Below, piece by piece: positions 17,707 to 25,495 of a stretch of DNA of 64,000 nucleotides; the first letter of the stretch is position 1; the number at the start of each line of letters is the position of its first letter. The position numbers were made by a program, and so were the translations under genes. The DNA is from Variovorax davisae. GTDB lineage: Bacteria > Pseudomonadota > Gammaproteobacteria > Burkholderiales > Burkholderiaceae_C. Under the pieces are notes generated by a model. It did not search any database. It worked only from the letters and a program-made list of their open reading frames with translations, and was not told the origin of the DNA. Location: the NCBI RefSeq assembly GCF_030316845.1, contig NZ_JASZYS010000022.1, forward strand, positions 46,730 to 110,729, in the 5' to 3' direction.

Positions 17707-17716
17707 TTGTCAACAA
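17707..17716. promoter_or_regulatory. Putative GntR operator (TTGTCAACAA) in divergent promoter
   Basis: The dyad TTGT-CA-ACAA lies in the 160-bp divergent region between the DUF35 operon and the biotin-carrier operon. An identical 10-mer lies in the paralogous region at 33858-33867, and the preceding ATCATGGGCACATT is also shared. Binding by the GntR paralogues 13606-14364 and 34154-34909 is inferred. Confidence 0.45.
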
Positions 17717-17719
17717 TCT

Positions 17720-18016
17720 GAATGTCGATTAAAGTTCGTGCATCGGCGCTCCGCCGCCACATCACGAGGCACTCGAACATGACCACTGAGACAAAGATCC
17801 GCTCCGAAATCACCGGCACCGTCTGGAAGATCCTGGTGAACCCGGGCGATGTGCTTCAGGCTGACGACACCCTGATGGTTCTCGAGTCCATGAAGATGGA
17901 AATCCCCGTGGTGGCCCCCGAGGCCGGCCGCGTGCTCGAGATCCTCATCGCAGAAGGCGCGCCTGTGCGCGAAGGCCAGGAAATCGCGCTCTTCGAAGAG
18001 GAATGAGCGCCATGAA
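17720..18016 (+). repeat. 297-bp perfect direct repeat, copy A (biotin-carrier gene)
   Basis: Every base from 17720 to 18016 matches 33871-34167 at a constant offset of 16151. The repeat covers the 5' leader, the whole 75-codon biotin-carrier gene and 10 bp past its stop. Flanks remain homologous upstream (CATGGGCACATT, CTTGTCAACAATC) but with differences, and diverge at once downstream. Confidence 0.95.
17779..18006 (+). CDS. Biotin carboxyl carrier (biotinyl-lipoyl) protein, 75 aa, copy A
   Basis: This is a stand-alone biotinyl domain with the biotinylation motif ESMKMEIP (Lys about residue 41). It carries carboxyl groups between a biotin carboxylase and a carboxyltransferase. The start taken is the ATG at 17779 after CACGAGGCA; the frame is open to 17722 but lacks a ribosome-binding site there. 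Its sequence is identical to 33930-34157. The carboxyltransferase at 18047 follows; between them ATGAAG...TGA (18012-18050) is only a mini-frame. No biotin carboxylase is in this cluster, so AccC at 31811-33262 probably loads it. Confidence 0.9.
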   Translation: MTTETKIRSEITGTVWKILVNPGDVLQADDTLMVLESMKMEIPVVAPEAGRVLEILIAEGAPVREGQEIALFEEE

Positions 18017-18046
18017 GAACCAGCGCGCTGCAAAGAGGGCATCCGC

Positions 18047-19639
18047 ATGAGCCTCAGATTCGCACCAGCCGACGCGGCAGTCAATGCCGCCGCTCCGGCC
18101 AGTTCCAGCCACCAAGACCAGCGGGCCGAACTCGACAGCCGCATCCTCACCGCGCTCGCCATGGGCGGTGCGGACAAGCTCGCGAAGCGCCGCGCCAGCG
18201 GCCACCTGAACGCCCGCGAACGCATCGATCAATTGCTGGACGCTGGCTCGTTCAGCGAAACCGGCATGCTGGCCGTCTCGGTCTTGCCTGCCGACCGCCA
18301 AAGCTCTCCGGCCGACGCCAAGATCACCGGCACCGGCCGCATTGAAGGGCGACGCGTGGCCGTTGTGTCGAACGACATGACGGTCATGGGCGCGTCGTCG
18401 TCTGCGGTGAACATGCGCAAGATCTCGCGCCTCAAGGACACGGCCAACCGCAGCGGCATGCCGCTGATCTTCCTTGGCGAATCCAGCGGTTCGCGGGTGC
18501 CCGACAGCCTCGGCGCCGAGGCGATGGCGGCAGCCGGCCAAGACCCACAGCAGTACTGCCGCCGGCGTGAAACCCCCTGGGTCAGCGCGGTGCTCGGGCC
18601 CTGCCTGGGCTCATCGACCTGGTACACCTGTCTCTCCGATTTCGTCGTGATGCGCAAGGGCGCGTTCCTCGCGGTGTCGAGCGCAAGAGTCACTTCGCTC
18701 GCGATCGGCGAAACCGTCGATCCGGAAGAGCTGGGCGGATGGAAACTGCACGCCGAGCAGACCGGCTTGGTGGACCGGGTCGTCGGCAGCGACGCGGAAG
18801 CATTGGCGGAAATCCGCCGCTTCCTCAGCTACCTGCCGTCTCACGCGGGAGCTCGGCCCCCCGACCTCCCTGCAGCCGAGGCGATCGCGCCTGATGCCGA
18901 AAAGCTCGTCGAGCTGGTGCCTTCCGCGCGCAGCAAGACCTATGACATGCGCAAGGTGATTGCCGGCATCGTCGACGACGGCAGCTTCTTCGCCCTGAAG
19001 GACCGCTTCGGCCGGGCCGCCGTCACCGGCCTGGCTCGACTCAACGGCGAGAGCGTGGGCATCGTCGCCTCGAACCCAATGTTCAAGGGTGGCGCAATGG
19101 ACCCCGAAGCCTGCCGCAAAGTCACGGCGTTCCTGGCGATGTGCGATTCCTTCAACATCCCCATCCTTTTCCTGGTCGATACGCCGGGCTTCCTGGTCGG
19201 CATCGAGGGCGAGCGCAAGGCGGCCCCGGCGCACATCATGAACATGATCCATGCCGTGCAGCTTTGCAGTGTGCCCAAGCTGTCGGTGATTCTGCGCAAG
19301 AGCTACGGCCAGGCCTACATCAACATGGGCGGCGGCCGCAACAGCGACGCTGTGGCCGCCTGGACCAGCGCCGACGCCAGCTTCATGGACCCGCAGATCG
19401 GCGTTAGCGTCCTCCATGGCATCAAGCGCGAGGATGACCCCGAGCGCTTCGACCAATTGAAGGCCGAACTGGCACGCGACACGTCAGCCTATGCGCTGGC
19501 CGGCGCTTTCGGCGTGCAGTCGGTCATCGCACCGAAGCAGACCCGCGGCTGGCTCATCGACGGCCTGGCCACGCACCGGCGCGATCGCAATGGCGGCATC
19601 GGCGAGCACGAGATGCGCTCGTGGCCGACCTACCTCTGA
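18047..19639 (+). CDS. Acyl-CoA carboxylase carboxyltransferase subunit
   Basis: The 530-aa protein has the two crotonase-like halves of the PF01039 carboxyltransferase (N half about 40-280 with RRASGHLNARERIDQLLDAG and FLGESSGSRVPDS; C half about 290-520 with GIVASNPMFKGGAMDPEA and FLVDTPGFLVG). It transfers carboxylate from biotin to an acyl-CoA, as in propionyl/methylcrotonyl-CoA carboxylases. An AGAGGGCA site precedes the ATG. It pairs with the carrier at 17779 and resembles 36489-38084. The carbonic anhydrase downstream could supply bicarbonate. The acyl-CoA substrate cannot be told from sequence. Confidence 0.88.
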   Translation: MSLRFAPADAAVNAAAPASSSHQDQRAELDSRILTALAMGGADKLAKRRASGHLNARERIDQLLDAGSFSETGMLAVSVLPADRQSSPADAKITGTGRIEGRRVAVVSNDMTVMGASSSAVNMRKISRLKDTANRSGMPLIFLGESSGSRVPDSLGAEAMAAAGQDPQQYCRRRETPWVSAVLGPCLGSSTWYTCLSDFVVMRKGAFLAVSSARVTSLAIGETVDPEELGGWKLHAEQTGLVDRVVGSDAEALAEIRRFLSYLPSHAGARPPDLPAAEAIAPDAEKLVELVPSARSKTYDMRKVIAGIVDDGSFFALKDRFGRAAVTGLARLNGESVGIVASNPMFKGGAMDPEACRKVTAFLAMCDSFNIPILFLVDTPGFLVGIEGERKAAPAHIMNMIHAVQLCSVPKLSVILRKSYGQAYINMGGGRNSDAVAAWTSADASFMDPQIGVSVLHGIKREDDPERFDQLKAELARDTSAYALAGAFGVQSVIAPKQTRGWLIDGLATHRRDRNGGIGEHEMRSWPTYL

Positions 19640-19672
19640 GCAAGAACCCAAAGCAACCAAGAGACAAGCCAA

Positions 19673-20983
19673 ATGAATCCCGCACTGTCGGCCGGCGACA
19701 CGCACATCGTCACCAACGAGCCCCGGCGCCTTTCGCGCATCTACATGTGGGCTGTCTTCGCGCTCACCTTCGGCCTGATGCTGTCCGACTACTTGTCGCG
19801 CCAGGTTATCGGGGCCGTCATGCCTGCCCTCAAGGCCGAGTGGGACCTCTCCGACTCGCAACTCGGCATGTTGGTGAGCGTGGTCTCGCTCACCGTCGGC
19901 GCGCTGACCGTGCCGATCTCTCTGATTGCCGATCGTTGGGGCCGGGTCAGGAGCATCACACTCATGGCGGTCGTGTGGTGCCTCGCGACCATCGCCTGCG
20001 GCCTCGCGCAGAGCCACGCGCAACTGCTGACGGCCCGCGCCTTCGTGGGGCTCGGCGAAGCGGCCTACGGCGCCGCAGGGGCCGCGCTGCTCGCGCACGT
20101 GTTTCCTGCGAAGCAGCGTGCCGCCGTGCTGGGTGCATTCCTTTCCGCCAGCCTGTTCGGGTCGGTGCTCGGCGTTGTCCTCGGGGGCGCCATCGCGGCC
20201 CAGTCCGGCTGGCGAATGGCCTTCTTCGCCGTGGGCGCGCCCGGGCTGGTGCTGGCGCTGATCTACCCCTTCGTCGTACGCGACTACAAGACGGCCGCCT
20301 TGCCCAAGGAAGTCAACGCCTCGTCGAAGGGGATGGGCCTTGGCCGGATCGCGCGCGAGGTCTTCGCTTCGCGCTCGGGCAATTTCGCCTACCTCGCGAG
20401 CGGACTGCAGATGGCGATGCCCGGGATGCTCATCGCGTGGCTGCCGACCTATTTCGTCCGCTTCTACGGCATGGATGTGAAGAAGGCCGCGCTCGTGGCC
20501 GGCGTCGCGGTGCTCGCGTCGGGCGTGGGGATGATCTTCGGTGGCGGACTGGCCGACCGGCTGAGCGCCAGGCATCCGCGTCGCCGTGTGCTGGTGCCGG
20601 CCGCCTATTCGGCGCTGACGGCACTGGCCCTGATCGTCGCCTTTTCGCTGCCGCCCGGTCCGCTGGGGCTGGGCCTGATCTTCCTCGGCGCCTTGTTCGC
20701 CGCGGCGCAGGGCGGCTGTTCGGCGGCCATTGTCTGCGATGTCACGCACCCTGGCGTGCGCGCGACGGTGGCGGCGACGATGACGCTGGCCAACAACCTG
20801 ATCGGACTGGCGCCCGGGCCGCTGATCGTCGGCGTGTTGTCGGACGTACTGGGCCTCCAGCGCGCACTGTCGCTGGCACCGTTGCTCGCGCTCGTGGCCT
20901 CGGTCTTCTTCGTCATGGTTTCGCGCAGCTACGAGTCGGACGTGGCGCGCTTGCGCGCCAGGGCCGCGCAGGAAGCGGCCTGA
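19673..20983 (+). CDS. MFS transporter
   Basis: The 436-aa inner-membrane protein has about 12 hydrophobic segments and the MFS loop signature ADRWGRVRS between TM2 and TM3 (about residue 84), with a second-half equivalent ADRLSARHPRRR (about 290). The N-terminal AVFALTFGLMLSDYLSRQVI resembles aromatic-acid/sialic-acid type carriers. The ATG is 33 bp after the carboxyltransferase stop, so it probably imports the acid that the cluster activates. Direction and substrate are inferred from family only. Confidence 0.88.
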   Translation: MNPALSAGDTHIVTNEPRRLSRIYMWAVFALTFGLMLSDYLSRQVIGAVMPALKAEWDLSDSQLGMLVSVVSLTVGALTVPISLIADRWGRVRSITLMAVVWCLATIACGLAQSHAQLLTARAFVGLGEAAYGAAGAALLAHVFPAKQRAAVLGAFLSASLFGSVLGVVLGGAIAAQSGWRMAFFAVGAPGLVLALIYPFVVRDYKTAALPKEVNASSKGMGLGRIAREVFASRSGNFAYLASGLQMAMPGMLIAWLPTYFVRFYGMDVKKAALVAGVAVLASGVGMIFGGGLADRLSARHPRRRVLVPAAYSALTALALIVAFSLPPGPLGLGLIFLGALFAAAQGGCSAAIVCDVTHPGVRATVAATMTLANNLIGLAPGPLIVGVLSDVLGLQRALSLAPLLALVASVFFVMVSRSYESDVARLRARAAQEAA

Positions 20984-21019
20984 GCGCCGCTTCGCCATCC
21001 TCTATCGCGAGTCCCATCC

Positions 21020-22048
21020 ATGAACCTCTCCCTCACGCTCACCGGTTGGCGACAGCCCGCGCGCACCAATTTCCACGGCATCTTGATGTCAGTGGTGGTG
21101 GCCGTCGCCGCGATCTCGCTGGCCGATCACTACCACGTATCGGGCATGCTCTTTGCCTTGCTGCTCGGCATGGCGCTGAACTTCCTCTCGACGGAAGGCC
21201 GCTGCGTTCCGGGTATCCGGTTCTCCGCGAGCACGCTGCTTCGCATCGGCGTCGCGCTGCTGGGCGTGCGTATCACGCTGGCACAGATTACGGCGCTGGG
21301 TGCGCTGCCGATTGCCATGGTCGTGCTGTCGGTGGCGATGACGATCGGCTTCGGCATCGCCCTCGCAAAGATGCTCGGCTACCGCAATCGCTTCGGCGTT
21401 CTGACGGGCGGTGCCGTCGGCATCTGCGGGGCATCGGCAGCGATGGCGATCGCCGCGGTGATACCGGCGCAGGCCGACGACAACGTCAAGGAGCGCGCCA
21501 CCATCTTCACGGTGATCGGCGTCAGCACCCTCTCGACGGCGGCGATGGTGCTCTACCCGATGCTGGTCACCGCGCTCGGCTTCGGCGAGCAGCACGCGGG
21601 GATCTTCCTTGGCGGAACGATCCACGACGTGGCGCAGGTGGTCGGCGCAGGCTACGGCATGTCGAAGGAGGCCGGCGACGTCGCGACGATCGTCAAGCTG
21701 CTGAGGGTCGCGATGCTGCTGCCGGTGATCCTGGTCATCACGCTGTCGTACCGCAAGGCGCACGTCCCCGGCCTGACGGGCGGGCCGAAGCCGCCCTTGC
21801 TGCCCTGGTTCGTGGTGGTTTTTGCGCTTCTCGTAGCCGCCAACAGCGCCGGCTTCATTCCTGCTGCACTGCAGCAAACACTGCGGACACTTTCCACCTG
21901 GCTGCTTGTGATCTCGATGGCCGCGATCGGGATGAAGTCCCACCTGAAGGATTTCGCCACTGTGGGCCTGAAGCCGATCGTGCTGATGGTGAGCGAGACG
22001 GTATTCCTCGCGGTCCTCGTGATCGCATTCATCTTGTTCACACGCTGA
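21020..22048 (+). CDS. YeiH-type (UPF0324) putative sulfate exporter
   Basis: The 342-aa membrane protein has around ten hydrophobic segments and the two UPF0324 signatures: GGAVGICGASAAMAIAAVIP (about residue 134) and GGTIHDVAQVVGAGYG (about 198). The family is often called a putative sulfate exporter but biochemical proof is thin. It sits between an MFS carrier and a carbonic anhydrase with short gaps, so it belongs to the carboxylase operon; an anion or bicarbonate role is possible there but is speculation. Confidence 0.85.
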   Translation: MNLSLTLTGWRQPARTNFHGILMSVVVAVAAISLADHYHVSGMLFALLLGMALNFLSTEGRCVPGIRFSASTLLRIGVALLGVRITLAQITALGALPIAMVVLSVAMTIGFGIALAKMLGYRNRFGVLTGGAVGICGASAAMAIAAVIPAQADDNVKERATIFTVIGVSTLSTAAMVLYPMLVTALGFGEQHAGIFLGGTIHDVAQVVGAGYGMSKEAGDVATIVKLLRVAMLLPVILVITLSYRKAHVPGLTGGPKPPLLPWFVVVFALLVAANSAGFIPAALQQTLRTLSTWLLVISMAAIGMKSHLKDFATVGLKPIVLMVSETVFLAVLVIAFILFTR

Positions 22049-22056
22049 GGTCCCCA

Positions 22057-22752
22057 ATGCAAGATTTCGTCAAACAGGAGAGGCAGGCACACCCCATGAC
22101 CAGCGCCCATGAAGCACTGAAACGCCTGCGCGAAGGCAACGAGCGCTTCGCCTCGGAGGTTCACACCGGCGAGCGTTTCCTGCACCGCATGCGGCGTGCC
22201 AAGACCAACTTCGAGCAGAAGCCCTTCGCGATCGTCCTCGGCTGCTCCGATTCACGCGTGCCCGTCGAGATCGTCTTCGACCAGGACCTCGGCGACCTGT
22301 TCGTCATTCGCGTGGCCGGCAACATCGCCGCTCCTTCCCAACTGGGCAGCATCGAATTCGCTGCGGCGGAATTTGGCACGCCGCTGGTCGTGGTGATGGG
22401 GCACACGCACTGCGGTGCAATTCTCGGGACGCTGGAGCAGTTGCGGCGGCCCACCGAGGCCCGTTCGCCGCACTTGCGATTCATTGCCGATCGAATCCGG
22501 CCCGCAGTCGCCGATCTGCTGGCTCCGGAACTGGGCTACGACCGGGAGACGCTGATCCGGAAAAGCGTTCAGGCGAACGTTCGCCAGTCGGTCGACCAAT
22601 TGCGCCACGGCTCCAAGATTCTCGAACGCCTCATCGACGCGGGCCAGCTTCACGTCGTCGGCGCCGAGTATTCGCTGGAAACGGGGCGGGTCGAGTTCTT
22701 CGACGCGCTGCCCGATCCCGAATCCGCTCCCCAACATTCCCCAAACGATTGA
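22057..22752 (+). CDS. Beta-class carbonic anhydrase
   Basis: The 231-aa enzyme interconverts CO2 and bicarbonate. Zinc ligands are visible as GCSDSRVP (Cys and Asp/Arg pair, about residue 63) and GHTHCGA (His and Cys, about 117), so the active site is complete. The ATG at 22057 follows GCTGAGGTCCCC, 8 bp after the previous stop; an internal ATG at 22096 after AGGAGAGG is an alternative start. Position in an operon with an acyl-CoA carboxyltransferase suggests local supply of bicarbonate for biotin carboxylation. Confidence 0.9.
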   Translation: MQDFVKQERQAHPMTSAHEALKRLREGNERFASEVHTGERFLHRMRRAKTNFEQKPFAIVLGCSDSRVPVEIVFDQDLGDLFVIRVAGNIAAPSQLGSIEFAAAEFGTPLVVVMGHTHCGAILGTLEQLRRPTEARSPHLRFIADRIRPAVADLLAPELGYDRETLIRKSVQANVRQSVDQLRHGSKILERLIDAGQLHVVGAEYSLETGRVEFFDALPDPESAPQHSPND

Positions 22753-22771
22753 ACTTCAGCAGGAGACGCAT

Positions 22772-23758
22772 ATGCCTTCCATTCTTCAACGCTGCCGCCT
22801 GGGCGGCACCCTTGCCGCCGCACTTTCGATGCTGGCGGCTCCCGCCGCATTCCCGCAAGCGAACACCGACAAGGCGGCGCGCATCATCGTGGCCGGCCCC
22901 CCCGGCGGTTCGCTGGACGTCGTCTCGCGCCTTCTGGCAGACGGACTGCAGAAGGAGCTGGGCAAGCCGGTGATCGTCGACACCAAGCCCGGCGGCGGTG
23001 GGGCGGTCGCGGTCGGCGATCTGATGCAGTCGGCGCACGACGGCAACACGATGGTCGTCTCGCTCGATGCGATCGTGAGTGAGATCCCGCACATCGTCAA
23101 GCTGCGTTTCGACATGGCCAAGGAAGTCAGGCCGCTGGCCGAACTCGCGCGCGGCGGCCTGGTGCTCGTGGGCCATCCCTCCGTGCCGGCGAAGAACCTG
23201 AAGGAGCTGGTAGGGTATGTGAAGACCCATCCCGGCAAGGTGAGCTACGCCTCCTACAGCGCCGGCACGGTGTCGCATGTGATGGGACTCCAACTCAACA
23301 AGGCCGCCGGCATCGACATGCTGCACGTTGCCTACAAGGGTACGCCCCCGGCGCTGGCCGACGTGATGGGCGGGCACATCGAGTTGATGTTCGCGGGGAT
23401 TCCCAACGCGATTCCGCTGATCAAGGTCGGGAAGATCGTCCCCTATGCCGTGAGTTTGCCCCAGCGCTCGCCGAACCTGCCCGACACCCCGACCTTTGCC
23501 GAACTGGGCTACCCTCAGATCGAGGCCTCGGGCTGGTTGGGCGTTTTCGTCACGCCGGACGTGCCGGCCGAGGCCCAGGCCCGCTTGCGCGACGCGACGC
23601 TGAAGGTGATGGCCCAGCCCGCCACGCGAGAGCGCCTGAAGGAGTTCGGCTTGGAGCCGGGTCAGCCGCGGACGCCGGAAGAGTTGGCGAAGTCGCTGCG
23701 TTCGGACTACGAGCGCATCGGCGTCGTGCTGAAGTCGATCGATTTCAAGCCCGAGTAG
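22772..23758 (+). CDS. Bug-family tripartite tricarboxylate transporter substrate-binding protein
   Basis: The 328-aa receptor has a signal peptide (about 1-28, APAAFPQA) and the Bug motifs IIVAGPPGGSLDVVSRLLAD, VIVDTKPGGGGAVAVGDLMQ and MLHVAYKGTPPALADVMGGH. It is the close paralogue of 7467-8465 and ends with the same VLKSIDFKPE. A CAGGAGAC site precedes the ATG. It belongs to the carboxylase operon, so its ligand is likely the acid activated there. Confidence 0.9.
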   Translation: MPSILQRCRLGGTLAAALSMLAAPAAFPQANTDKAARIIVAGPPGGSLDVVSRLLADGLQKELGKPVIVDTKPGGGGAVAVGDLMQSAHDGNTMVVSLDAIVSEIPHIVKLRFDMAKEVRPLAELARGGLVLVGHPSVPAKNLKELVGYVKTHPGKVSYASYSAGTVSHVMGLQLNKAAGIDMLHVAYKGTPPALADVMGGHIELMFAGIPNAIPLIKVGKIVPYAVSLPQRSPNLPDTPTFAELGYPQIEASGWLGVFVTPDVPAEAQARLRDATLKVMAQPATRERLKEFGLEPGQPRTPEELAKSLRSDYERIGVVLKSIDFKPE

Positions 23759-23761
23759 GTC

Positions 23762-25036
23762 ATGGACGCGATGCGCCGCAAGGCGCTGAGACTAGGCCTC
23801 GCGGCCATTGGCACCACGATGGTCGCGCCGGGTTTCGCCCAACCTGTGCCGCCGATCCGCCTGGCCCTGATCGAAAGCATGAGCGGCCCTTTCGCCAACA
23901 CCGGCGAGGCCGTGTTCCGCAACCTGCTGTGGGCGGTCGAGCGGGTCAATGCCCGCGGCGGCGTCAAGCTGCCGGGCGGCGCCCGCATACTACAGCTCGA
24001 TCGCTACGACAGCAAGGGGCAGAACGAAGAGGCGCTCTCGGCGCTGCGGGCCGCGATGGACGACGGCGCGCGCATCGTGCTGCAGGGCAACTCGTCGGCC
24101 ACGGCGGCGGCGCTGATCGACGCCATCGACAAGAACAACGAGCGCGACCCATCGCGGCGCGTGCTGTTCCTCAACTACTCGGCGGTCGATCCGGTGCTCA
24201 CCAACGAGCGCTGCAGCTTCTGGCACTTTCGCTTCGACGCCCATGCCGACATGCGGGTCACCGCGCTCATGCAGGTGCTTCAGGAAGACAAGTCGCTGCA
24301 GCGCGTCTACCTGATCGGCCAGGACTACAGCTTCGGCCAGTCGGTACTGCGCGAATCGCGGCGGCAGCTCGCGGGCCTGCGGCCGGACGTCCAGATCGTC
24401 GGCGACGAACTGCATCCGATGGGCCGCGTGAAGGACTTCGCGCCCTACGCGAGCAAGATCATGGCCAGCGGCGCGCAGGGCGTCATCACCGGCAACTGGG
24501 GCAACGACCTGACGCTGCTCGTGAAGGCCGCGCGCGAGGCCGGCTTCAACGGCAGCTTCTACACCTTCTACGGCAATGCCTTGGGCGCGCCGGCGGCCAT
24601 CGGCGATGCCGGCATCGGGCGCGTGGCGGCGGTGGCCGACTGGCTGCCGAACGTGCAGACGCCGCAGAGCGAGGCCTTCTACCGCGACTTCCGCACCCGC
24701 TTCCCGAAGCCGTCGGACGACTACGTCCACATGCGCATGCAACTGCTCGTCGAGGCGCTGGCGCAGGCCATCGAGCGGGCCGGCAGCGTCGACACCGTCG
24801 CCGTGGCGCGCGCCCTCGAGAAGGCCGATGTCACCCTGGCCGGCCAGCGCGGCCACATGCGCGCCGCGGACCACCAGTTCCAGCAGCCGCTGGTGGTCGG
24901 CGTCATGGACCGGCAGGGCGCCCCCGGCGTCAAGTTCGACGTCGAGGGCTCGGGCTACGGCTTCCGGGTCATCCGGTCGATCCCTGCCAGCCGTGCGGAA
25001 ATGCCGACCAGCTGCAGGATGAACCGTCCGGACTGA
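23762..25036 (+). CDS. ABC transporter periplasmic binding protein (Leu/Ile/Val type)
   Basis: The 424-aa protein starts 3 bp after the Bug stop, has a signal peptide with twin basic residues (MRRKALRLGLAAIGTTMVAP, an in-frame start at 23771 is also possible) and the type I binding fold of LivK-like receptors (IRLALIESMSGPFANTGEAV, LIGQDYSFGQSVLRES, GVITGNWGNDLTLLVKAARE). No permease or ATPase genes follow, so it is an orphan receptor or uses permeases elsewhere. It is the last gene of the plus-strand operon. Confidence 0.88.
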   Translation: MDAMRRKALRLGLAAIGTTMVAPGFAQPVPPIRLALIESMSGPFANTGEAVFRNLLWAVERVNARGGVKLPGGARILQLDRYDSKGQNEEALSALRAAMDDGARIVLQGNSSATAAALIDAIDKNNERDPSRRVLFLNYSAVDPVLTNERCSFWHFRFDAHADMRVTALMQVLQEDKSLQRVYLIGQDYSFGQSVLRESRRQLAGLRPDVQIVGDELHPMGRVKDFAPYASKIMASGAQGVITGNWGNDLTLLVKAAREAGFNGSFYTFYGNALGAPAAIGDAGIGRVAAVADWLPNVQTPQSEAFYRDFRTRFPKPSDDYVHMRMQLLVEALAQAIERAGSVDTVAVARALEKADVTLAGQRGHMRAADHQFQQPLVVGVMDRQGAPGVKFDVEGSGYGFRVIRSIPASRAEMPTSCRMNRPD

Positions 25037-25076
25037 CGCCGCGAATTGGCAAGCTGGGTGCCTCGCCGGTCGCGGT

Positions 25077-25355
25077 TCACGAGCCGGCAAAGTGCTCCAG
25101 CGCCTCGAAATCCCGGGTTTCCAACAGAACGGGGCAATGAGGCGCCTCATGATGACGCTCCAGCGCGCAAGCGTCGATGATCGCGGCGTGCGCCTTGTAG
25201 GCATCCACCAGGGTGTCACCGCCGCCCTCTGCGCCGAACAGATCCCGCAGCGGGTCTTCCGCGATCTCGACGATGACTCGCTCGCCAGCAGGGCCTTCGG
25301 GGTAGATCGCGAACCGCACCGTAGCCGTGTCGAAACAGTAGATTGCTTCGCTCAT
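25077..25355 (-). CDS. Small DUF1488-like protein
   Basis: The 92-aa protein (from ATG 25355, after a GGAGGCAAG ribosome-binding site) has no signal or membrane segment. The layout - an N-terminal beta hairpin FDTATVRFAIYPEG, then VIVEIAEDPLRDLFGAEG and a helix VDAYKAHAAIIDACALE ending LLETRDFEAL - resembles the DUF1488 family, but this is only by eye. It is convergent with the binding-protein gene and downstream of the PHA synthase. Confidence 0.6.
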   Translation of the reverse strand: MSEAIYCFDTATVRFAIYPEGPAGERVIVEIAEDPLRDLFGAEGGGDTLVDAYKAHAAIIDACALERHHEAPHCPVLLETRDFEALEHFAGS

Positions 25356-25495
25356 TTCCTTGCCTCCACGATCAGCGTAGGCACGCCAAGCGGACGCATT
25401 GCCATGCCCTCGCATGCCTTCCGATGATCTGCGCCGGCGCGCTGCACGTCCAATGACAAAGTGTTTTCTCTCCGGTCAGTGCTGGTATTTCTAGC

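Noticed and set aside
19484..20998. 504-codon open frame antisense to the MFS gene
   Set aside because: His/Arg/Gln-rich composition and no start signal; mirror of a high-GC membrane gene.
19621..22056. Very long plus-strand open frame across the MFS and YeiH genes
   Set aside because: It is out of frame with both membrane-protein genes, is rich in Arg/Gly/Asp typical of shifted high-GC DNA, and only its end (from 22057) is a real gene, the carbonic anhydrase.
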